Assembly: GCA_023213315.1 (NCBI GenBank)
Contig: JAKCPI010014212.1
Coordinates: 248,001 to 312,000, forward strand
Direction of reading: 5' to 3'
DNA: 64,000 bases
From: Euborellia annulipes
Lineage: Eukaryota; Arthropoda; Insecta; Dermaptera; Anisolabididae
Positions 39,933 to 50,766 of the stretch are shown piece by piece. The notes beneath the pieces are model-generated. The model searched no databases. It saw only the letters and a program-made list of their open reading frames with translations, and was not told the DNA's origin. The stretch's first letter is position 1. Every line of letters starts with the position of its first letter. The translations under genes were made by a program, and so were the position numbers.

Positions 39933-40338
39933 ACCTACTTTCGTACCTGCTCGACTTGTGGGTCTCGCAGTTAAGCGCGCTTTTGCCTTTATACTCTACG
40001 CGTGATTTCCGACCACGCTGAGCGCACCTTCGTACTCCTCCGTTACTCTTTAGGAGGAGACCGCCCCAGTCAAACTACCCACCAGACATGGTCCTCGCCC
40101 CGGATTACGGGGCAGAGTTAGAACCTCAACATTACCAGGGTGGTATTTCAAGGACGGCTCCATTGGAACTAGCGTTCCAACTTCAAAGCCTCCCACCTAT
40201 CCTACACAAGTAAGGTCAAAGTTCAATGTCAAGCTGCAGTAAAGGTTCACGGGGTCTTTCCGTCTAGCCGCGGGTACACTGTATCTTCACAGCGATTTCG
40301 ATTTCACTGAGCCTCTGCTGGAGACAGCGCCGCCATCA

Positions 40339-40420
<82 letters not shown>

Positions 40421-41212
40421 TGGGGCTTCGATCAAGAGCTTCGCTTACGCTAACCCCATCAATTAACCTTCCAGCACCGGGCAGGCATCACACCCTATAC
40501 GTCCACTTTCGTGTTTGCAGAGTGCTATGTTTTTAATAAACAGTTGCAGCGGCCTGGTTTCTGTGGCTGTCATCAGCTCAGGAAGCAAGTTCCATCACCA
40601 ACAACAGCGTACCTTCTCCCGAAGTTACGGTACCATTTTGCCTAGTTCCTTCAGCAGAGTTCTCTCAAGCGCCTTGGTCTACTCGACCTGACCACCTGTG
40701 TCGGTTTAGGGTACGATTCCTGTGTAACTGAAGCTTAGAGACTTTTCCTGGAAGCATGGTATCAGCCACTTCGCTGTACAAGTACAGCTTGCTATCAGAT
40801 CTCAGCATAGAGCACCCCGGATTTGCCTAAGATGCATGCCTACTTCCTTTCACCTGGACAACCAACGCCAGGCTGACTTAACCTTCTCCGTCCTCTCATC
40901 GCATTACACAGAAGTATTGGAATATTAACCAATTTCCCATCGACTACGCCTTTCGGCCTCGCCTTAGGGGTCGACTCACCCAGCCCCGATTAACGTTGGA
41001 CTGGAACCCCTTGGTCTTTCGGCGAACGGGTTTTTCGCCCGTTTTGTCGTTACTCACGTCAGCATTCGCACTTCTGATACCTCCAGCATACTTCTCAATA
41101 CACCTTCATCGGCTTACAGAACGCTCCCCTACCACTTGACTTAAAAGTCAAATCCGCAGCTTCGGCACATAGTTTTAGCCCCGTTACATCTTCCGCGCAG
41201 GCCGACTCGACT

Positions 41213-41264
<52 letters not shown>

Positions 41265-42097
41265 AGCTGTCTATGCCTTCCCACATCGTTTCCCACTTAA
41301 CTATGATTTTGGGGCCTTAGCTGGCGGTCTGGATTGTTTTCCTCTTGACTACGGACGTTAGCACCCGCAGTCTGTCTCCCGGATAGTACTCATAGGTATT
41401 CGGAGTTTGCATCGGTTTGGTAAGTCGGGATGACCCCTAGCCGAAACAGTGCTCTACCCCCTATGGTATTCGTCCGAGGCGCTACCTAAATAGCTTTCGG
41501 GGAGAACCAGCTATCACCAGGCTTGATTAGCCTTTCACCCCCTATCCACAAGTCATCCCCTGGCTTTTCAACGACAGTGGGTTCGGTCCTCCAGTTAGTG
41601 TTACCCAACCTTCAACCTGCTCATGGATAGATCGCCTGGTTTCGGGTCTATACCCAGCAACTAAACGCCCTATTAAGACTCGATTTCTCTACGGCTCCCC
41701 TATACGGTTAACCTCGCTACTGAATATAAGTCGCTGACCCATTATACAAAAGGTACGCAGTCACCGAACAAGTCGGCTCCCACTGCTTGTATGCATGCGG
41801 TTTCAGGATCTATTTCACTCCCCTCACAGGGGGTTCTTTTCGCCTTTCCCCTCACGGTACTGGTTCACTATCGGTCAGTCAGGAGTATTTAGCCTTGGAG
41901 GATGGTCCCCCCATATTCAGACAAGGTTTCACGTGCCTCGCCCTACTCGTCATCATTATGTGTGCCCTTTCGGTACGGGAATATCACCCTCTACGTTCGC
42001 ACTTCCCAGAGCGTTCCACTAAAACACACATAACTTAATGGGCTGATCCCCGTTCGCTCGCCGCTACTAAGGGAATCTCCACTGATTTCTTTTCCTA

Positions 42098-42132
<35 letters not shown>

Positions 42133-42312
42133 TTGCAACACTATGTATTCATGTTGCAATACCTACCTTAAAGTAGGTGGGTTCCCCCCATTCAGAAATC
42201 TCCGGATCAAAGGATATTTGCCGCCTCCCCGGAGCTTATCGCAGGCTATTACGTCTTTCATCGCCTCTGACTGCCAAGGCATCCACCACATGCACTTAAT
42301 TACTTGACTATA
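39412..42312 (-). rRNA. rrl: 23S ribosomal RNA, copy 2
   Basis: Nearly identical to copy 1 and three bases longer overall through indels in C/G runs. Substitutions relative to copy 1 include positions matching 5933, 6687, 7729 and 7731. Ends placed at the terminal helix. Confidence 0.95.
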
Positions 42313-42679
42313 CAACCCCAAACAGTCGTTATTACCTACAAGGAGTAATAAGACATGATCAATGATTCCTCATCAATCTCTTACAGTTTGAAGTACTGTG
42401 TATTTAAACACTGTACAGCTTCAATCTAATTCATATACCAAAACGCTTGATTCAGTTAATTTGCTAGTTCTCAATGAATTCCAAGATCAGAATTACTTCT
42501 TCTCTTTTCATTATTGAGTGAACAATTTATTTCAGACTCAATTTTGCCAATCTGTTAATGAATAAACATGCCTTCGTCAGGTCATGCTTAATACCGTGAT
42601 ACTTAAATCACAGAAGTTAATAAACCAAGATCTTAATCTTTATTTACTAATTTCTGTAATCCGAACTTCTCTTAAGTTC

Positions 42680-42755
42680 TGGTGGAGACTAGGAGAGTCG
42701 AACTCCTGACCTCCTGCGTGCAAAGCAGGCGCTCTACCAACTAAGCTAAGTCCCC
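42680..42755 (-). tRNA. tRNA-Ala (anticodon TGC), copy 2
   Basis: Identical to copy 1, in the 16S-23S spacer, with encoded CCA. Confidence 0.97.
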
Positions 42756-42811
42756 AGCTTACATCATCAGTTATGTATCTTCTTTTCTATAACTTCAACC
42801 AGTCAAAGTCA

Positions 42812-42838
42812 TGGTGGGTCTGACAAGACTTGAACTTG

Positions 42839-42882
<44 letters not shown>

Positions 42883-42888
42883 AGACCC
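42812..42888 (-). tRNA. tRNA-Ile (anticodon GAT), copy 2
   Basis: Identical to copy 1, first tRNA after 16S, with encoded CCA. Confidence 0.97.
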
Positions 42889-42947
42889 TCAGATACATCT
42901 ATGAAGAACAACTTGTTGTGGATTCTTACCAATCGTCAATCTTTCGT

Positions 42948-42948
42948 T

Positions 42949-43000
<52 letters not shown>

Positions 43001-43069
43001 CCCCAGTCATCGGCCACACCGTGGTAAGCGTCCTCCTGGCGGTTAGACTACCTACTTCTGGTGCAACAA

Positions 43070-43124
<55 letters not shown>

Positions 43125-43128
43125 CATT

Positions 43129-43187
<59 letters not shown>

Positions 43188-43237
43188 GACTACGATCGGC
43201 TTTTTGAGATTAGCATCCTATCGCTAGGTAGCAACCC

Positions 43238-43274
<37 letters not shown>

Positions 43275-43375
43275 CCGTAAGGGCCATGATGACTTGACGT
43301 CGTCCCCGCCTTCCTCCAGTTTGTCACTGGCAGTATCCTTAAAGTTCCCGACATTACTCGCTGGCAAATAAGGAA

Positions 43376-43448
<73 letters not shown>

Positions 43449-43505
43449 ATGTAAGTTCCCGAAGGCACCAATCCATCTCTGGAAAGTTCTTACTATGTCA
43501 AGGCC

Positions 43506-43575
<70 letters not shown>

Positions 43576-43684
43576 ATTTGAGTTTTAGTCTTGCGACCGT
43601 ACTCCCCAGGCGGTCTACTTATCGCGTTAGCTGCGCCACTAAAGCCTCAAAGGCCCCAACGGCTAGTAGACATCGTTTACGGCA

Positions 43685-43720
<36 letters not shown>

Positions 43721-43787
43721 TGCTTTCGCACCTCAGCGTCAGTGTTAGGCCAGATGGCTGCCTTCGCCATCGGTATTCCTCCAGATC

Positions 43788-43818
<31 letters not shown>

Positions 43819-44112
43819 TACCATCCTCTCCCACACTCTAGCTAACCAGTATCGAATGCAATTCCCAAGTTAAGCTCGGGGATTTCACATTTGACTTAAT
43901 TAGCCGCCTACGCGCGCTTTACGCCCAGTAAATCCGATTAACGCTTGCACCCTCTGTATTACCGCGGCTGCTGGCACAGAGTTAGCCGGTGCTTATTCTG
44001 CGAGTAACGTCCACTATCTGAAGGTATTAACTTCAGTAGCCTCCTCCTCGCTTAAAGTGCTTTACAACCATAAGGCCTTCTTCACACACGCGGCATGGCT
44101 GGATCAGGCTTG

Positions 44113-44183
<71 letters not shown>

Positions 44184-44486
44184 GGATCATCCTCTCAGAC
44201 CCGCTACAGATCGTCGCCTTGGTAGGCCTTTACCCCACCAACTAGCTAATCCGACTTAGGCTCATCTATTAGCGCAAGGTCCGAAGATCCCCTGCTTTCT
44301 CCCGTAGGACGTATGCGGTATTAGCATTCCTTTCGAAATGTTGTCCCCCACTAATAGGCAGATTCCTAAGCATTACTCACCCGTCCGCCGCTAAGTGATA
44401 GTGCAAGCACCATCACTCCGCTCGACTTGCATGTGTTAAGCCTGCCGCCAGCGTTCAATCTGAGCCATGATCAAACTCTTCAGTTA
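42948..44486 (-). rRNA. rrs: 16S ribosomal RNA, copy 2
   Basis: Same ends and length as copy 1. Near its 3' end it reads CCGCCAGGAGGACG where copy 1 reads CCGCAAGGGAGGACG; both differ from the usual CCGCAAGGAGGACG, so each copy seems to hold one error. Confidence 0.97.
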
Positions 44487-44619
44487 AAAATCATTTTGCA
44501 CCTTATTAAAGACAAGGTGCCAATTCTGGCTCATCAATTTTCTGACTTAAATTTCGCTCAAATAAACTTCGAGTAATTTAAACCAATCAATCAATGATAA
44601 TATTTCGATCAATCAATCA

Positions 44620-44645
44620 GTAAAAATCCACACAAGTTGTTCTTC
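44620..44645 (-). other. 16S processing stem, copy 2 (5' arm; 3' arm at 42903-42929)
   Basis: Same pairing as in copy 1 between the leader and the 16S-tRNA-Ile spacer. Confidence 0.75.
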
Positions 44646-44698
44646 ATAATCTCTTAATGATCTTCTTGTTGGTTCGTCACCAGCAAGCTAGGTCGGCT

Positions 44699-44726
44699 AT
44701 ATTACTCTTAATCTCTTAAAAGTCAA
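44699..44726 (-). promoter_or_regulatory. rRNA operon promoter P2, copy 2
   Basis: -35 TTGACT (44721-44726), 16-base spacer, -10 TAATAT (44699-44704), GC-rich discriminator. Identical to copy 1. Confidence 0.75.
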
Positions 44727-44861
44727 CAGGTAATTTCGATATTTTTAAAACTTATTTCCAAAACCAACTTCTTATCAAATCCACTGCTCAAAGCAATCAA
44801 CCCAATTCCAAGTAACTGTTTTTCAACAAGTTTCTATCTGCATCACCGCCGATGGATGTGC

Positions 44862-44889
44862 ATTATAGACCATCTAATTCTCTTGGCAA
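44862..44889 (-). promoter_or_regulatory. rRNA operon promoter P1, copy 2
   Basis: -35 TTGCCA (44884-44889), 16-base spacer, -10 TATAAT (44862-44867). The spacer and upstream sequence differ from copy 1 although both boxes are the same. Confidence 0.75.
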
Positions 44890-44949
44890 CCCCTTTTTTA
44901 ATATTACTGCAACAACAGTTCACTTTTTAATCAAAAATGATAAAATTAG

Positions 44950-46017
44950 TCATTTTTTATATAAACATGGCTGTAAAAGCATCAATTTATCTAAAATTTT
45001 CTCGTTTTGATTCTTTTCCTGCCATCTAAGTGGACGACAATCAATATATTCACAATATCCACCTTCACCTTGTAGACATTGTTCATTCCAACTTAATTGA
45101 TATTGGAAGCTTCCAACATATCCAGCAGCCAATCCGAACTTGTAGTCGCCACGGCTTTGTGCATAAAGTTCAAAAATAATTTTTCCATTTTTCTTACATT
45201 GCCAAGAAAATTCTCTGGGCAAATACATCTCTTTACCATTCGGTGTTTTAACTTTTGGATAAACGCGATGGATATGTAAATTTACATCTTCAGTAAAGCT
45301 TTCAACAGGCTTACCAAATTCTTGAATATCTAATCTTGAACATAAGATGATATTCCACTGATTTCTTATTTGTGAAAATGTAAGCTGAGTCGTTTCATTT
45401 AAATTAATAATTTGGCATGTATAAAAACATAAAGACAAAAACGGTAAATGTAGAGCTCTTGCGTGTTTAAACCTTCCTAACCCTTCAACTTGATACTTTT
45501 GTCCTTTATAAAAAACTTCCCCTTCACATAAACATAGTGTTGACCAATAGTCAGAAATTCCCCACTGCAATGCAGAGGTATTAGAGATATTTTCTGAAAT
45601 CTGAATAGTAAGATTACAGCCCATTTCTAGGTCTAATCGCTGAAGATGGATCTTTGGGATTTTCCACTCAATCAAATCTGTTTTATCAAACTGATATTGT
45701 TTTGAGTCAAACTGGCATTGCCGTCGAATAGAATAAGTTTTTAAATGTCCCACACTATGTTGGCTATTACTTACAAGCACAGTTGCAGTGTCGATTGCCG
45801 AAGTTGTAATTGAGTGAGTGTTATAGCAAAGAGGAATACGCGGCTGTCCAACCAGACTAATGTAATTAAAATAGCGCAGTGGAGCCGATAGATTTGGAAG
45901 AATTAAACCTTGATAAACAATTTTAAAGAAGCCACGAGAAGGTTGATATACAACCCCCTCTTTAGCATTTAGACCCAGCTGCTGTAATTGATTAATTTGA
46001 CTTATCAACATAGGCAT
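44950..46017 (-). CDS. Uncharacterised 355-residue protein (possibly DUF6670)
   Basis: A complete cytosolic-looking protein with a good ribosome binding site (AGAGG) before the ATG at 46017. No signal peptide or membrane segment is evident. It is rich in aromatic and beta-strand-like segments, with CEGEVFYKGQKYQVEGLGRF in the middle and EGGYCEYIDCRPLRW near the end. It may belong to an Acinetobacter family listed as DUF6670; I am not certain. It follows pssA by 17 bases and ends 60 bases before the rRNA promoter of copy 2, with no clear terminator between. Confidence 0.7.
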   Translation of the reverse strand: MPMLISQINQLQQLGLNAKEGVVYQPSRGFFKIVYQGLILPNLSAPLRYFNYISLVGQPRIPLCYNTHSITTSAIDTATVLVSNSQHSVGHLKTYSIRRQCQFDSKQYQFDKTDLIEWKIPKIHLQRLDLEMGCNLTIQISENISNTSALQWGISDYWSTLCLCEGEVFYKGQKYQVEGLGRFKHARALHLPFLSLCFYTCQIINLNETTQLTFSQIRNQWNIILCSRLDIQEFGKPVESFTEDVNLHIHRVYPKVKTPNGKEMYLPREFSWQCKKNGKIIFELYAQSRGDYKFGLAAGYVGSFQYQLSWNEQCLQGEGGYCEYIDCRPLRWQEKNQNEKILDKLMLLQPCLYKK

Positions 46018-46034
46018 ACCGAACCTCTTCTATT

Positions 46035-46868
46035 TTATGTTTTTATTGTTTCGTTACTCTTGCGTGCAAATAATGTCGTAACAAAACCAGATAGAGCATA
46101 GATTATTGAAACGGTCAAAATGCCCATTGGAATATTATAAGTGATTGCTGCAAAAATCAGTACTACTGGCAACATAACTACAAAAGGAACTCTTTTACGG
46201 TCCATTTGTTTGAAAGAGTAATATTTGATATTGGAGATCATGAGTAATCCCACAACAACCATAAGAACAGCATTAATGGTTTTGATCGCAATATCACGCA
46301 AATCAAAAATGAAAGGATAATCGCGAGCAACCCAGACGAGGGAAATGATGATAATGGCAGCAAGTGGACTTGCAATTCCAATAAAATAACGCTTATCAAC
46401 TACACCAATTTGGACATTGAAGCGCGCTAAACGGAAAGCTGCGCAAGCTGTATAAACAAAACAACATGCGAGTCCAATACGTCCTAAATCATGCAAACTC
46501 CAGCTATACATCAGCATTGCAGGAGCTACACCAAAAGCTAACAAGTCGGAAAGAGAGTCATATTGTTCACCAAAAGCACTTTGTGCACCAATAGCTCGAG
46601 CAACTCGGCCATCTAAGCCATCGAGTAATGCTGCAATAAAAATGGCATAAATCGCTTGGGTAAACTCACCATTCATACTTGCAATGATGGAATAGAAACC
46701 AGACAACAAAGCGGCCGTCGTAATTAAGTTAGGCCAAAGATAAATTCCTCGGCGCTTCACTTTTTGTCCTTCCGGATTATCTTCTTCTTCAACCACTTCG
46801 AACGTAATCCCATCAAATGAATGTTCATTATGAGTTAAATCTTGCTCTGGTTTAGGCGCATTTGTCAT
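46035..46868 (-). CDS. pssA: CDP-diacylglycerol-serine O-phosphatidyltransferase
   Basis: 277 residues. The CDP-alcohol phosphatidyltransferase motif is exact: Asp83, Asp86-Gly87, Ala90-Arg91, Gly100, Asp104 and Asp108 within LLDGLDGRVARAIG and the following residues. About seven membrane segments follow a 40-residue acidic N-terminus. It makes phosphatidylserine, the precursor of phosphatidylethanolamine, in the inner membrane. This is the integral-membrane type of PssA. Complete. Confidence 0.92.
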   Translation of the reverse strand: MTNAPKPEQDLTHNEHSFDGITFEVVEEEDNPEGQKVKRRGIYLWPNLITTAALLSGFYSIIASMNGEFTQAIYAIFIAALLDGLDGRVARAIGAQSAFGEQYDSLSDLLAFGVAPAMLMYSWSLHDLGRIGLACCFVYTACAAFRLARFNVQIGVVDKRYFIGIASPLAAIIIISLVWVARDYPFIFDLRDIAIKTINAVLMVVVGLLMISNIKYYSFKQMDRKRVPFVVMLPVVLIFAAITYNIPMGILTVSIIYALSGFVTTLFARKSNETIKT

Positions 46869-46909
46869 TATTTTCTATTCCAAACATGTGCATTGATTTA
46901 AGTTAATTG

Positions 46910-47767
46910 TTACTCACCCACTAACCAGCGTACTGCCGCATGACCACCAATGTCTTGCATGCGTAAATGCGGGAATAGCCATTGTAAAGCTTGGTCAGCT
47001 TGTTCAGAGAACTGCCAAGGTGGGTTAATAACCAATAGACCACAACCATTTAAACCTACAGGTGTATCGTCTGGCCATACACAAATTTCACAGATTAATT
47101 GACGACGAATCCCCGTTTTAAACATTTTCTTTTCAAAACGCTCAATCATCGGTCGGTCTTTAATTGGATACCAAACTGCAAAAACACCTGTTGGCCATTT
47201 TTTATAAGCTTGTTGTAAAAGTTCAACTAATTGCGGAAAGTCTTTACGCTCTAATTCGTAAGGCGGGTCAATCATGACCAAACCACGTTTTTCTTTCGGT
47301 GGAATAACGCCGAGCAAGCCTTCGTATGCATCACGCTCATGTAAACCTGCACGTTTATCATAAATGTTATGTCGCAATTGCTCAAAAACATCACGTTGCA
47401 TTTCAAAAACGGTCGCTTTATCAATCTCACGCATACCTTGCAAAGCAAACCATGGTGATCCTGGATAACTTCCTTTACCTTCTTGAGAGCGTAGTTCTTC
47501 TACTAACTTCAAATATTGCTGGATTGCTTCAGGTGCCTGACGCTTTTCCATGTCAGATATCTGAACTAGTCGATGAATGCCTGTAAGAAACTCTCCAGAC
47601 TTTTGTGAAGGTGCCAGAGATAAATTATATTTTCCTGCACCTCCATGCGTATCGATATAACGATAAGGTTTATCTTTAGCATTTAAGCGGTTGAGAAGCT
47701 GTAGCAAAAGCACATGCTTCATAACATCTGCAAAGTTGCCCGCATGGAAATGGTGACGGTAATTCAT
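46910..47767 (-). CDS. rlmJ: 23S rRNA (adenine-N6)-methyltransferase RlmJ
   Basis: 285 residues. The start MNYRHHFHAGNFADVMKHV is the RlmJ/YhiR signature, with YIDTHGGAGKY for SAM binding and DPPY (167-170) as the N6-adenine methyltransferase catalytic motif. It methylates A2030 of 23S rRNA in E. coli. Complete, 41 bases upstream of pssA on the same strand. Confidence 0.93.
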   Translation of the reverse strand: MNYRHHFHAGNFADVMKHVLLLQLLNRLNAKDKPYRYIDTHGGAGKYNLSLAPSQKSGEFLTGIHRLVQISDMEKRQAPEAIQQYLKLVEELRSQEGKGSYPGSPWFALQGMREIDKATVFEMQRDVFEQLRHNIYDKRAGLHERDAYEGLLGVIPPKEKRGLVMIDPPYELERKDFPQLVELLQQAYKKWPTGVFAVWYPIKDRPMIERFEKKMFKTGIRRQLICEICVWPDDTPVGLNGCGLLVINPPWQFSEQADQALQWLFPHLRMQDIGGHAAVRWLVGE

Positions 47768-47884
47768 GTTGACTTTAATTCCTCAATTCAACAAATAGTT
47801 TAACATGAAAAAAATATTCTTTCGTAAGGTTGTGATCATCTAAAATAAGGCTGCTTGATATTTTTACGATCTACTCGAGGTTAT

Positions 47885-48490
47885 ATGTTCTCTCACCTGC
47901 TTCCGGACTCATGGGATCTGGATCAAATTCTAGATGATTTAAATACGCATGGCTTTGCTATTGTTAATCAAGCTTATTCGGATCAATATCGCGCTCAAGT
48001 TGCCAAAGAGTGCTGTCATCATCTTGATGAATTTAGAGAAGCTGGTATTCAAAACGGCGTGGTGAGCAATATTCGTAGCGATCATATTCTCTGGATTAAT
48101 GAGCAACTTCCTATTGCTCAACAGCATATTAAAACCTTAACTTCTTTTTCACAAAATCTAAATCAAGCATTTTATTTAGGAATCAAAGAGGTCGAAGCTC
48201 ATTTTGCCCATTATAACTTGGGTGAGTTTTATGCTTTACACCGAGACAATCCTCAACAAAAAAATGATCGTATTATCTCAACCGTTTATTATTTACATCC
48301 AGAATGGCAAGAAAATTGGGGCGGTCAATTACGACTGCAAGATAAAAATGAGAAATGGCATATCGTTACCCCGGAACCCAATCGACTTGTGATATTTCAA
48401 AGTAATTTATTGCATGAAGTATTACCCTCTAAACAACAAAGGCTCTCCATCACAGCTTGGCTTCGTAGCGGAAATTCAATTTGGGTGTAA
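47885..48490 (+). CDS. 2-oxoglutarate/Fe(II) oxygenase
   Basis: Start set at the ATG at 47885 (GAGG upstream); the frame is open to 47855. The 201-residue product has the iron-binding facial triad HRD (His119, Asp121) and His177, with Arg186 for 2-oxoglutarate, in the order of prolyl-4-hydroxylase/SM-20-like enzymes. Also HYNLGEFYALHRDNPQQKND and WGGQLRL. Substrate unknown; relatives hydroxylate ribosomal proteins or proline. Divergent from rlmJ. Confidence 0.83.
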   Translation: MFSHLLPDSWDLDQILDDLNTHGFAIVNQAYSDQYRAQVAKECCHHLDEFREAGIQNGVVSNIRSDHILWINEQLPIAQQHIKTLTSFSQNLNQAFYLGIKEVEAHFAHYNLGEFYALHRDNPQQKNDRIISTVYYLHPEWQENWGGQLRLQDKNEKWHIVTPEPNRLVIFQSNLLHEVLPSKQQRLSITAWLRSGNSIWV

Positions 48491-48557
48491 AGGCTACTCT
48501 TTAAATTTAGTAAATAAACCCGATATAAATGCTATTGAACAAGAAGGACTACGGCGT

Positions 48558-49085
48558 ATGTCTATTGAAAGTAAAACGATTGTGAACAGAATTGGTGAAA
48601 CAGATCAACTTTATTTGACTGAAAATACGCCTGAACTTGCTTTGGAGCGTGCCGATTTACGTTTGCAACTTGTAATATTAAGTCATGTTCGTTCAGAACA
48701 ACTTCATTTTTTACAAGAAGCGATTGTTTTGCTTGAACAAGCTCGTATGGAATATGAAGAAATGCCATTGAGCTTATACCTTAATTTATCTTTACATTTA
48801 GCTAAGGCGTATATGCTTTATTTTGAATTAAATAAAGAAAAACGTTTTGCTCTAATTACTCAACAAATTTTGAAGCCATTAGCCCACTATGAACATGCAG
48901 ATATATATTTCTTCTTGGCTTATGCGTCAGCTGCTCGACAAGAGTCAGCATTAACACGACATTGGTTAACTAAATATTTATCAACGAGTGCATGTGATCT
49001 TGAATTGCTTCATGGTCAACCTGCATTTGACCTTATACGTCATGAGCCATGGTATAAAGATCAATTAAAAATAAAGACACATTAA
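48558..49085 (+). CDS. Uncharacterised helical (TPR-like) protein
   Basis: The likely start is the ATG at 48558 (AAGAAGGA upstream), giving 176 residues; the frame is open to 48414, inside the oxygenase gene. All helical with repeated patterns (LQEAIVLLEQARMEYEE, SLYLNLSLHLAKAYMLYFEL), suggesting tetratricopeptide-like repeats. No signal peptide. Function unknown; likely cotranscribed with the oxygenase 67 bases upstream. Confidence 0.7.
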   Translation: MSIESKTIVNRIGETDQLYLTENTPELALERADLRLQLVILSHVRSEQLHFLQEAIVLLEQARMEYEEMPLSLYLNLSLHLAKAYMLYFELNKEKRFALITQQILKPLAHYEHADIYFFLAYASAARQESALTRHWLTKYLSTSACDLELLHGQPAFDLIRHEPWYKDQLKIKTH

Positions 49086-49100
49086 ACACTTAATGTAATT

Positions 49101-49140
49101 AGGCCTGTTTTATACATTGAGTGTAAAACAGGCCTTTTTT
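49101..49140 (+). terminator. Terminator after the helical protein gene
   Basis: AGGCCTGTTTTA and TAAAACAGGCCT form a perfect twelve-pair stem followed by a T run. Confidence 0.9.
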
Positions 49141-49146
49141 ATGTGC

Positions 49147-49392
49147 TTATTTTTTCACACTGTCTTCATGTAGTTGTTCATTAAGCTCATCAATAACTAC
49201 AATCCACTCATCATCTTTTTCCCAATGACTCTTTAAGAAATCACTTTGGCCTTTTGACCAAAAAGAGGCTTCATGTAATTTCTGTTCGGCTGGCAATTGG
49301 TGTGTTTTGATAAAGTTTTCGATACTTGCCTCATCTGAATCTAAACCCAGTTGATCAAATAAAAGCTCTAAAGTAGGTTGCTGTTCAAACAT
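49147..49392 (-). CDS. DUF2789-family protein
   Basis: 81 residues, MFEQQPTLELLFDQLGLDSD onward, matching the small DUF2789 family: an N-terminal helix pair, then FWSKGQSDFLKSHWEKDDEW and an acidic C-terminus. Cytosolic and of unknown role. Complete; a ribosome binding site (AGGAGA) precedes the ATG. Confidence 0.82.
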   Translation of the reverse strand: MFEQQPTLELLFDQLGLDSDEASIENFIKTHQLPAEQKLHEASFWSKGQSDFLKSHWEKDDEWIVVIDELNEQLHEDSVKK

Positions 49393-49518
49393 TGTTATTC
49401 TCCTATAACTTCTTTTAAATCATCTATTAACTAATCTAACAATAAAACGTTTTTACTTGCATGATAGTGTCTATATCTTCTTGTTGCTTTTTGTGTTTCA
49501 TGTCAAATGATTGAATAT

Positions 49519-49550
49519 AAAAAAGCACCCTAAAAAGAGTGCTTTTTTTA
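49519..49550. terminator. Terminator downstream of mdh
   Basis: AAAAAGCACCCT pairs with AGAGTGCTTTTT, with one mismatch, and has A and T runs on either side. On the minus strand it ends the mdh transcript. Confidence 0.8.
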
Positions 49551-49568
49551 ACTTATCAAAAAGATAAA

Positions 49569-50555
49569 TTATTTCAACATGTCAGCAATCGCTGCACGTT
49601 CTTCTTCAAGCTCATTTAACGTAAAGTTAATACGTTCACGGCTGAATTCATCAATTTCTAAACCTTGAACGATTTTGTATTCACCATTCTCAGTTGTTAC
49701 AGGGAAACCGAACATAACGCCTTCTGGAATACCATAAGAACCATCAGATGGAATACCCATAGTTACCCATTTGCCGTTTGTACCAAGTGCCCAGTCGCGC
49801 ATATGGTCAATTGCAGCGTTAGCAGCAGAAGCAGCAGAAGACAAACCACGTGCTTCGATAATCGCAGCACCACGTTTACCAACAGTTGGAAGGAACACAT
49901 CTTTGTTCCATGCCGCATCGTTGATTTTGTCTTTTAAGCTTTCGCCATTTACAGTTGCAAAACGGTAGTCAGCATACATTGTTGGAGAGTGGTTGCCCCA
50001 AACTGTTAAGTGTTCGATATCAGCAACTGCAACACCAGCTTTTTGAGCAACTTGAGTCAACGCACGGTTGTGATCAAGACGCAACATTGCAGTGAAGTTT
50101 TTCGCTGGAAGATCTGGAGCAGAGTTCATAGCGATGTAAGCATTTGTATTTGCAGGGTTACCTACAACTAATACTTTAACATCACGACTAGCAACTTCGT
50201 TTAATGCTTGACCTTGACCGATGAAAATTTCACCGTTAACTTTTAACAAGTCAGCACGTTCCATACCAGGACCACGTGGACGAGAACCTACCAATAAAGC
50301 GTAGTCAGCATCTTTAAATGCAACTTTCGGATCATCAGTCCCGATCATACCAGCCAATAAAGGGAAAGCACAGTCATCAAGTTCCATCATTACGCCTTTA
50401 AGCGCTTGTTGAGCTTTTTCAACTGGAACTTCAAGCAATTGTAAAATAACAGGTTGATCTTTACCTAACATTTCACCGCTTGCGATACGGAATAATAAGC
50501 TGTAACCAATTTGACCTGCAGCGCCAGTCACGGCAACACGAACGGGTTGCTTCAT
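49569..50555 (-). CDS. mdh: Malate dehydrogenase
   Basis: 328 residues, NAD-dependent, of the cytosolic-eukaryote-like class found in Acinetobacter and many other bacteria. NAD-binding motif GAAGQIG (11-17), substrate loop [23 protein letters not shown], catalytic Asp-His region LRLDHNRAL and [15 protein letters not shown]-cycle enzyme. A ribosome binding site (TTGGAGA) precedes the ATG. Single gene. Confidence 0.95.
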   Translation of the reverse strand: MKQPVRVAVTGAAGQIGYSLLFRIASGEMLGKDQPVILQLLEVPVEKAQQALKGVMMELDDCAFPLLAGMIGTDDPKVAFKDADYALLVGSRPRGPGMERADLLKVNGEIFIGQGQALNEVASRDVKVLVVGNPANTNAYIAMNSAPDLPAKNFTAMLRLDHNRALTQVAQKAGVAVADIEHLTVWGNHSPTMYADYRFATVNGESLKDKINDAAWNKDVFLPTVGKRGAAIIEARGLSSAASAANAAIDHMRDWALGTNGKWVTMGIPSDGSYGIPEGVMFGFPVTTENGEYKIVQGLEIDEFSRERINFTLNELEEERAAIADMLK

Positions 50556-50766
50556 GTAATTGTCTCCAATGAATGTCCTTAATCTAGCTAAATAGGAATT
50601 CCATCTAACTAAATCATCATAAACGGCAAAGATTGTACTCTAAAGATGTGGCAGATGCATGTAAAAGCGACTCATTTTCACCAAAAGTCTGATAGAAAAT
50701 ACAAATTAATATTTACAAAAAGATTCAATGCATGGTCAGCATTTTTTTACGAAATGATCGCTATCT

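Larger units (their letters stand above)
38870..44869. repeat. 6.0-kb direct repeat, copy 2 (rRNA operon plus flanks)
   Basis: Second copy of 4520-10517, same orientation, about 34.35 kb away. It starts within the truncated NMCC_0638-like fragment and ends just after the TATAAT of promoter P1. Confidence 0.95.

Noticed and set aside
39119..44245. The same frames inside the second rRNA operon, including 42811-43146
   Set aside because: They duplicate the false frames of copy 1 in structural RNA.
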